64,000 bases of DNA from contig JAPVLO010000322.1 of assembly GCA_027257055.1 (NCBI GenBank), positions 1-64,000 on the forward strand. Direction: 5' to 3'. This DNA comes from Cephalopachus bancanus. Lineage: Eukaryota > Chordata > Mammalia > Primates > Tarsiidae. Shown here one piece after another: positions 57,536-64,000 of the stretch; within the stretch, counting starts at the first letter, position 1; each line of letters starts with the position of its first letter. The translations under genes and the position numbers were made by a program. The notes below the pieces were generated by a model, which saw only the letters and a program-made list of their open reading frames with translations, did not search any database and was not told the origin of the DNA.

Positions 57536-57812
57536 TAAGCCAGGCATGGTGGCTCATGCCTGAAATCTCAGCACTTTGGAAGGTGGAGGTGAAAGGATTG
57601 CCTGAGCCCAGAGGTTTGAGACCTCTATAATAAATTTTTAAAAATTAGCCAGGCGTGGTGGTGCTGGAATGTAGTACCCCTGTGGTGCCAGCTACTTGGA
57701 AAGCTGAGGCAGAAATATCCTCTGAACCCAGCAGGTCAAGGCTGCAGTGACCATGATTGTGTCCCTGCACTCTAGTGTGTAAGACAGAGTGGGGTTCCAG
57801 CCAAAAAAAAAG
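57536..57812 (+). mobile_element. Old Alu with internal deletion
   Basis: Plus Alu lacking part of the first monomer (GAGACCTCTATAATAAATTTT) and with an insertion in the second. Confidence 0.87.
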
Positions 57813-58772
57813 ATACCCCTGGCTATTACTGAGATGCCTAGCCTTTATGGAAATGCCATTCCAGGGACAGGTGAGTGTGGAGACCTGAGCATGAGAAGGG
57901 CTAGAAGGTGAGTGGCTTCAAAGCCAAGAGACCGGACCAGGTCACCTGGAGAAGGAGTGTGGTGAGACCGTCAGTATCCAGAGGTCTCCCAAGGAGGGGC
58001 CAGCCAGGAAACCTGGAGAGGAAGGTGACCCAGAGGTCAGAAGAAGAAAGTGTTCCACAGCAGGAAGTCATCATCTGTTCTGCTGTGAGTGCTGAAGACA
58101 AGGATGAAAGGTGACCAGAGGATTTAGTCACACGGGGGGTTTCTGATGACGAGAGCTGGGTGGAGTGTGGGGGCAAGGTCTGACTGGGGAAAGGGGGAAG
58201 GAGACAGGCAGTAGAGACGGTAGACAGATCTTTCCAGAACCTTTGCTGGGGAACAGCAGCAGTGTTGGTTGGAGAGAAATGGGGGTGAAGGCAGGGCCTT
58301 TTACAGGTCAGGAGACAGACCTGTGCGCTTCAGTGGTGACGGGAGTGATTCCGTGGAGAGGGAAGAAAAAGGCAACATTCTGGACAAGTCTGAGATGTGG
58401 GCCCTCTCTTCAGGCGCAGGGACTGTTCCTGAGGGCAGTGTGACAATGTGCGCCACTGAAAGAGCTCTGGGACATGGGGGGGAAGTTACAGGCATCTCTG
58501 CAGGATTAAACAAGCGTGTTGGCACGGAGTCAGTGCCCAGGGAGGGTGTCTCATCGTCTTAGTTGTCACCGCAGGGCCCGTTCATGAACACTTGGTGGGT
58601 CTGGGCTTTCTGGCCGGGCTCCATGGGGCTTGTGCGCTGGACACGGGGGGGAGGAGGGCAGGACCCACCCCGGCCAAGTCGGGCCCCCCTGCCAGGGGGC
58701 GCGGGGGTGGGCCCTTCTCGTCCTCTGTCGCGGTCGCGGGGGGGGGCTGGCCCCCGGGGCCGGCTTGGGGCG

Positions 58773-58780
58773 TGACGTCA
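58773..58780. promoter_or_regulatory. Full cAMP response element before OXCT2
   Basis: A perfect palindromic CRE, TGACGTCA, lies 144 bases upstream of the OXCT2 ATG. Half-sites TGACG are at 58,805-58,809 and 58,873-58,877, and CGTCA is at 58,844-58,848. CREB/CREM act through such sites, and CREM drives many haploid-germ-cell genes, which fits the known testis expression of OXCT2. Actual use is inferred. Confidence 0.65.
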
Positions 58781-58911
58781 CGCGCGGGCGCCCTCCCTGC
58801 TCTGTGACGCGGCGGCCGGGGCGCGCTGGCGGACCCGGCCTGGCGTCACGCGCGGGCGCCCTCCCTGCTCTGTGACGCGGCGGCCGGGGCGCGCTGGCGG
58901 ACCCGGCCTGG
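58776..58911 (+). repeat. Perfect 68-bp tandem duplication before OXCT2
   Basis: Two identical 68-base units, 58,776-58,843 and 58,844-58,911, each starting CGTCACGCGCGGGCG and ending CGGACCCGGCCTGG. They end 12 bases before the OXCT2 ATG. Perfect identity means a very recent event or an assembly overlap error. Confidence 0.92.
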
Positions 58912-58923
58912 CCCCCGGCGGAC

Positions 58924-60479
58924 ATGGCGGCGCCGCGGCTCCTGGCGGCGGCGCTCGGGCGATGCGCCCCCGCCGGCCGCTCCGGGCCCGCGCAGTCCCG
59001 GGCCCGCGCCCGCCGCTTTGCCACCAGCCCGCGTCGCCGCGTGCAGTTCTACACGGATCCCGTGGAGGTGGTGAGGGACATCCGGGACGGCGCGACCGTC
59101 ATGTGCGGGGGCTTCGGGCTCTGCGGGATCCCCGAGAACCTGATCGCCGCGCTGCTGCAGACGCGCGTGAGGGACCTGAAGGTGGTCAGCAGCAACGTGG
59201 GCGTGGAGGACTTCGGCCTGGGGCTGCTGCTGGCCACCAAGCAGATCCGCCGCATCGTGTGCTCCTACGTGGGCGAGAACTCGCTGTGCGAGAGCCAGTA
59301 CCTGGCGGGCGAGCTGGAGCTGGAGCTGACGCCGCAGGGCACCCTGGCCGAGCGCATCCGCGCGGGCGGCGCCGGCGTGCCCGCCTTCTACACGCCCACG
59401 GGCTACGGGACCCTGGTCCAGGAGGGGGGCGCCCCGGTCCGCTACTCCCCGGACGGCCACCTCGCCGTCCTGAGCCAGCCGCGCGAGGTGCGGGAGTTCG
59501 GCGGCGAGCACCACCTGCTGGAGCGCGCCATCCGCGCGGACTTCGCGCTGGTGAAAGGCTGGAAGGCCGACCGCGCGGGGAACGTGGTCTTCCGCCGGAG
59601 CGCCCGGAACTTCAACGCGCCCATGTGCAAGGCCGCCGACTCACGGCGGTGGAGGTGGAGGAGATCGTGGACGTGGGGGCCCTTTCCCCGCCGGAAGACG
59701 TCCACGTCCCCAGCATTTACGTCGACCGCGTGATCAGGGGGCCGAGGTATGAGAAGAGGATCGAGCGTCTGGCAGTCCGGAAGGAGGAAGGCCCGGGAGC
59801 CCAGAAGAAAGACGACCCCAACACGCGGATCATCCGACGGGCAGCCCTGGAGTTCGAGGACGGCATGTTCGCCAACCTGGGCATCGGCATCCCCCTGCTG
59901 GCCAGCAACTTCATCGGCCCCAACATGACCGTGCACCTCCACAGCGAGAACGGGATCCTGGGCCTGGGCCCGTTCCCCACAAAAGACGAGGTGGACGCGG
60001 ATCTCATCAACGCGGGCAAGCAGACGGTCACGGTGCTTCCCGGGGGCTGCTGCTTCTCCAGCGACGAGTCCTTCGCCATGATCCGCGGGGGCCACCTCCA
60101 GCTGACCATGCTCGGGGCCATGCAGGTTTCCAAATACGGCGACCTGGCCAACTGGATGATCCCCGGCAAGAAGGTGAAGGGCATGGGCGGCGCCATGGAC
60201 TTGGTGTCCAGCCCGAAGACCAGAGTGGTGGTCACCATGCGGCACTGCACCAAGGACAGCACCCCCAAAATCTTGGAGAAGTGCACCATGCCGCTGACCG
60301 GGAAGCGGTGCGTGGACCGCATCATCACGGAGAAGGCGGTGTTCGACGTGCACAGGAAGAGGGGGCTGACGCTGATCGAGCTCTGGCAAGGCTCCACCGT
60401 GGACGACGTCAAGCAGAGCACGGGGTGCGCCTTTGCCGTGGCCCCCGACCTCAGGCCCATGCAGCAGGTGGCGCTCTGA
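58924..60479 (+). CDS. OXCT2: OXCT2 retrogene, single-base frameshift
   Basis: OXCT2 (succinyl-CoA:3-ketoacid CoA transferase 2, mitochondrial) moves CoA from succinyl-CoA to acetoacetate so ketone bodies can be burned. It is testis-specific in known mammals and arose as an intronless retrocopy of OXCT1. Residues 1 to about 39 form an Arg-rich mitochondrial presequence ([16 protein letters not shown] and on), then the CoA-transferase alpha part with [12 protein letters not shown] at 62-73, a charged linker (about 285-300), then the beta part with SENGILGLG, whose Glu (codon 59,946-59,948) is the expected CoA-bearing catalytic residue. The reading is complete to the TGA at 60,477. A base is missing after 59,640: frame 1 ends KAAD, and the downstream frame resumes [12 protein letters not shown] where GACGTCACG would be expected. 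Total length would be about 518 residues, like human OXCT2 (about 517). The absence of introns shows the retrocopy origin; it lies in BMP8 intron 3 on the same strand. It may be a recent pseudogene or an intact gene with a sequence error. Confidence 0.93.
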
Positions 60480-60613
60480 CGCCGGAGGCCGACCCGGAGG
60501 GCGGTCACCGCAGGAGTAGGCGTCACCGGCAGGGCAGGCGGGTCTGCTGCTGGCCTCAGGCTTCCACCCGGGGTGGGCTGTGCTCCGCTAGAGGGGCGTG
60601 GCTTAAATGAAAA

Positions 60614-60619
60614 ATTAAA
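60614..60619 (+). other. Probable OXCT2 poly-A signal (ATTAAA)
   Basis: The variant signal ATTAAA lies 135 bases past the stop, and a GT-rich stretch (CTCGTGTCTTTGTT) follows about 20 bases later. A second ATTAAA is at about 60,712. The inherited A-tail of the retrocopy is no longer evident. Confidence 0.55.
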
Positions 60620-61352
60620 GACAGAGGGAAAACAGATCTGCTCGTGTCTTTGTTCCAGCGCCTGCCCCCGGGGGCAGCAGTGGGTGCCCTCTTCACCTCG
60701 TGACGTTTTCATTAAATAGACACACGGCACAGTGTCCACAGCAGGGTTTCATTCAAGGACCTTCCCTCATAATCGAATCAGAAGTGTAGCCACAAAACGG
60801 TGAGGGAGAAAATGACCACCCAGAGCACACGCGAGGGGCCATTTTACTACTGCCGTGAAAGATAGACGAACGTAGAGGTGAATTTGTGATGGAAAGAGAC
60901 GTCTTCGTGAACTTTTTTTCCTTCAGCCGCTCTGACTTTTCGTCTTGTTGGTAAACTGGGTTTCCCCGCAGCCTCCCCTCCTCCTCCCACGTGTCTCCTG
61001 CCGGCACCAACTAGATGTCCCTAGTGGGAAAGAAAGCGGGCGGGATGGCACCTGTTAAAGGGAGAGACAGTGAGGAAGGGCTGGTGGTGCTCTTGCCAGG
61101 AAGCTTCCTCTGTAAACAGGCTGCCTGTTCGCACGTGGCCAAAGGCGCCCGCCTGGGAGAGGAGGCGGAGGCGTTCTGGAGACCTAACCGATGGACTCGG
61201 TGAGTTTTCTTCTTATCTTCAGTCGTGATGTTCCGGCATCCTCCAGACACTTAGACCTTCCTCCCTTGATGAAGGCTCAAGCTGGCCTCTTGTGTAGTAG
61301 CTGTGAAGCATTTCCTCCTGAATCCACAGTCTCAAAACCTAAAATGAAAAAG

Positions 61353-61354
<2 letters not shown>
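60620..61354. other. Intronic, no gene seen
   Basis: Downstream of OXCT2, no recognised repeat or gene. Confidence 0.4.

Positions 61355-61402
<48 letters not shown>
61355..61402. repeat. (TG)n microsatellite
   Basis: About 24 GT units, continuing impurely as TTTGCGTGCGTGCGCGC. Confidence 0.96.
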
Positions 61403-61406
<4 letters not shown>

Positions 61407-61409
61407 GTG

Positions 61410-62271
61410 CGTGCGCGCTTTTGAAAACTAAGCCTGGATCCTTTTGTAGGTCATATGCAGGATGATTAGGTATTCGTGCACGTGTGTGAGATGTGCCACC
61501 CTCAAGCCTTGTTATGAAGTCAGCACGTCTGACGTGAAAACAAAAAGTAAACCAAGCCTGGACTGGATCGTGCCCTGTGTAACTGTAGCTCCAGGGGTTC
61601 ACATGGCTGATGGGCTCATGCTGGTTAGAGCAGCAAATTCTCGCTGGTCGAGGGCGGCCTTCCCGAAAGCCCCATTGGAGCTTCGCCCCCACAGGAACGG
61701 CTGGACCCTCGAATGGAGAGATGGGGAGGGAGAGACAGCGCTCACAGGGGGGACAACCTGGGGGTGTGCGGTAGTGGCCGGGGACTATGGCCAGGTGGGG
61801 AATGAAATGAAATGTCACTAAGTGGACAGTGGGGCACCTTTGGGGGCTCCTGGGAGGGGTACATGCTTTGTCCTGGGTGTCAGGAGTTTTCCGGCAGCAG
61901 CGTGGGAAAGGCCGAGGTATCCAGGAACAGACAAGTGGGACGCTGGGCCCCACCTCTGCCTGGGAAGGGGTCTGCCCATGGAGCAGCTTGGGGCCACCAC
62001 CGAGACTGCCCGCCTTCTTCCAGCCAGAGAGCCAGGGCCCTGCCCAAGGGGATGGGTGGGCAAAAAACAGAGCCACTAGGGGTTGTGGGGGTCTGGGCTC
62101 TGAAAGAAGGGGGTCTTCCCCAGGCCTCCCAGATGCAGAGCTCTGAACAAAGCTGGTGCTTCCCCCCTTGCCACCCTCCTGCTCCCAGCCAGGCCGCGGC
62201 AGTTTGCTGGAAAAGCAATGACGATCCCGGCTCTGGGGCCTTGAACAGCTGCTGCTCTCTCTGGACCTTAG
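61410..62271. other. Intronic, unclassified
   Basis: Overlapping open frames on both strands between 61,462 and 62,287 have no family resemblance, and no donor or acceptor pair supports them. Confidence 0.35.
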
Positions 62272-62582
62272 TTTCTTTTTTAATCATATTTTTTATTTTA
62301 AAATTGTGGGGTACAGTTAAGGGTTAGATATACAAATATGCATCGTTCAGGCACCCTTGTTGATAAGGGGTGTCTCCCCGTCCCCAGATATTGACTACCG
62401 TTAATCCCACCTCCCTTCCCCTCCCTACCCCACCATATACTCCCACCACTGTCAATCCTTTTCTTCTAGTTTTTTTTGATAGATGTTCAAGGTCCACTCT
62501 CTGAGTGGGAACATGTGATACTCAGATCTTTGTTTCTGTGAGAGGTCACTCAGTATTGTAGACTCTAGTTCCATCCAGTTTT
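62272..62582 (-). mobile_element. L1 3' end, 310 bp
   Basis: 5'-truncated L1 in reverse: poly-T, GGGGTACAGTTAAGGGTTAG, CAGGCACCCTTGTTGATAAGG, then AGTGGGAACATGTGATACTC and ACTCTAGTTCCATCCAG, the counterpart of the CATGTTCTCACTCATAG part of human L1 3' ends. It is the longest of three copies in the window. Confidence 0.85.
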
Positions 62583-63572
62583 TGGGTTTCTACTTCTGTG
62601 AAGTGGGAACCAGGATAGCTGCTTCCAGGGTCCCCAGTCAGGCTCACCTGGCCCATGAGAGCCTTAGAGGGGTCCCTAGCACTCAACACAGGCTGGCTCA
62701 GAGGAGCTTCCTGAAGGTTTGTGGAATAACTGATCTAATATGTGATTCTGTTCTGTGCCGGGAGACCCCCACAAGACCCTTGCACATAGACGGCTGCACA
62801 AAAGAAAAGCAAATCGTGAAAAAAGCCTGGGGCCTGATGGCCTCCCTGGCCCCGTGGCGCCAGGGCTCCCCAGGGAGCCACAGGATGGAGCAGCACACGC
62901 AGCCTTGGAGGGCTGCCCCTGGTCCAAGCCATCCCCGTGTAGCAGCCAGCCTGCAGAGTCCACATGTGGCCGTCGGCCACCCCGCTCGGGGCACTGTGTT
63001 CTCCCCATTGTGACCTCACTGGTCCTTCCCTGTGCCCCTGAGGCTCTGCTTCCTGGTAGCTCAGCTGCTTCCCCATAACCTTGACTCACCAGGACCCAAA
63101 ATGTCCAGTGGCTTCCCTCTGGGCCTCCTTCCAGCATCGGCCCTGCAGCTCATGGCTTCCCTGTCTGGCAGCTCTTGTCCAGGTTCCTGAGAAGGAGCCT
63201 CTCCTGGGCCCAGCACGTGTTTGTGGCAGGTGAGGTCATAGGTCAAAGGTCGGTCTCTGGATTGATAGGTTGTTCAAGCAAGTGGCCAGTGGACACCTGG
63301 GATGAGGCACAGCTGCTTAAGGGCTGACCTTTGAGTGGGACTGTGGGTGGGGCAGGCAGTGTCCTTGAGCTGTAATATATCATGGAGCACCGTGTTAGGG
63401 ATAAGTAAATCTGTATTTCAAATGCATATATAAATGTATATAAATCTAATGTTTATATAAATGCATGTATGTCTGTGTATTTATATATACACATATACAA
63501 TGTGTGTGTGTATTGGTGCTTGTAATATGAAGGTAAAGTGTGCTCTCAGGTAAACTGAACAGTTGGAACTAC
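62583..63572. other. Intronic, AT- and TA-rich end
   Basis: Mostly unclassified. Bases 63,415-63,500 hold impure TATAAATG repeats. No gene seen. Confidence 0.4.
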
Positions 63573-63850
63573 ATTTTTTTTTTTTTTGAGTCAGGGTCTC
63601 ACTGTCTCCCAGGCTGAGTTGCATGGCAAGATCACAGCTCACCGCAGCCTCAACCTCCTGGGCTCAAGTGATCCTCTCCCCTTAGGCTCCCAAGTAGCTG
63701 GGACAAAAGGTGTCCCTGTGTCTGGCGAATTTCTTGATTTGGGTCTTGCTATGTTGTCCAGACTGGTCTCAAACCCCTGGGCTCAAGCAATCCTCATGCT
63801 TCAGCCTCCCAAATTGCTGGGATTACAGGTGTGACCCACTGCACCTGGGG
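63573..63850 (-). mobile_element. Old Alu dimer, deletion in first monomer
   Basis: Reverse Alu with part of the linker missing (GCGAATTTCTTGATTTGGGTC), flanked by GGAACTACATTTT and GGAACTATGTTT. Confidence 0.88.
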
Positions 63851-64000
63851 GAACTATGTTTAAAGAGAAAATAAGCTAGAAATCACACTTCTGCAATTCC
63901 GTATAAGGAAATTCCACACACTTGCAAGGTGTGGAGGTCCCATGACACTCTCATCTTTACCATGAATGCCAGGAAATACCCACATGTCTAACAAAAAGCC

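Larger units (their letters stand above)
55827..64000 (+). other. BMP8 intron 3, 5' part (contains OXCT2)
   Basis: Starts GTGAGGCTC and runs past the right edge. It holds unique and old repeat sequence, an Alu at 57,536, the OXCT2 retrogene with its own promoter, a TG microsatellite, an L1 3' end and a terminal Alu. No reading matching BMP8 exon 4 was found among the frames. Two GC-poor runs, at 56,500-57,200 and 63,380-63,540, hold nothing recognisable. Confidence 0.75.

Noticed and set aside
58872..59514. Plus frame starting at 58,872 and minus frame 58,846-59,514
   Set aside because: The plus frame is out of register with OXCT2 until the frameshift; only its part after 59,640 is OXCT2. 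The minus frame is a GC-driven shadow.
59442..60739. Minus-strand frames of 315 and 340 residues opposite OXCT2
   Set aside because: Antisense shadows of the OXCT2 coding sequence with no family resemblance.
61462..62327. Overlapping frames of 119, 171 and 245 residues downstream of OXCT2
   Set aside because: They lie on both strands of unique intronic sequence, none has a recognisable domain, and one runs through the TG microsatellite as His-Thr repeats.
55827..64000. Search for BMP8 exon 4 within intron 3
   Set aside because: No frame showed a continuation of the prodomain, the furin site or the cysteine-knot motif, so exons 4 to 7 are taken to lie outside the window.

Overview
The window is primate nuclear DNA. 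About sixty dimeric 7SL-derived Alu elements (young and old copies) sit among L1, MIR, L2, mariner and LTR remnants. The only protein-coding genes are vertebrate: BMP8 and, nested inside it, OXCT2. Most young Alus share diagnostic features: a second-monomer 3' end reading CTCCAACTCAAAA, the phrase ACAATAAATCAAAAAATTAGCC in the linker, and a left monomer starting GCCGGGCTCGGTGGCTCAGCCTG. These are not the human AluS/AluY, lemur, or galago tRNA-hybrid types as I know them. A tarsier is my best guess for the organism; this is inference from memory of repeat families.

Layout. Bases 1 to about 41,300 are intergenic and dominated by repeats: Alus in both orientations, several L1 fragments, a mariner DNA transposon (about 12.35-14.56 kb) that contains an Alu that in turn contains a complete solo LTR, a U3 snoRNA retropseudogene, and a 1.5-kb inverted duplication (arms near 10.8-12.3 and 27.7-30.4 kb, 15 kb apart). 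From about 41.3 to 42.7 kb there is a CpG island covering the BMP8 promoter and exon 1. BMP8 exons 1, 2 and 3 lie at 42,367-42,694, 55,049-55,238 and 55,678-55,826 on the plus strand. They encode the signal peptide and most of the prodomain; the exons for the mature TGF-beta-type ligand lie beyond the right edge. BMP8 intron 3 carries the intronless OXCT2 retrogene (58,924-60,479, plus strand) under its own GC-rich, CRE-containing promoter. The order BMP8, then OXCT2 in a BMP8 intron on the same strand, matches the human BMP8B/OXCT2 locus on 1p34.

The two genes do different jobs. BMP8 makes a secreted growth factor; OXCT2 makes a mitochondrial ketone-body-using CoA transferase that is testis-specific in known mammals. 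In this sequence OXCT2 has a single-base frameshift at about 59,640 but otherwise aligns over its full length of about 518 residues. It is either recently inactivated or the victim of a base-calling error. A perfect 68-bp tandem duplication directly upstream, bearing one full and three half CRE sites, is another feature to verify.

The most unusual material is in the repeats. Two Alus are followed by extra 3' domains that carry AATAAA and an A-rich tail, and in each case a single target-site duplication appears to enclose both parts. Each of these 3' domains also occurs elsewhere in the window on its own. This could be a composite Alu plus LTR-R-like retroposon family, or repeated insertion of polyadenylated LTR fragments into Alu tails.
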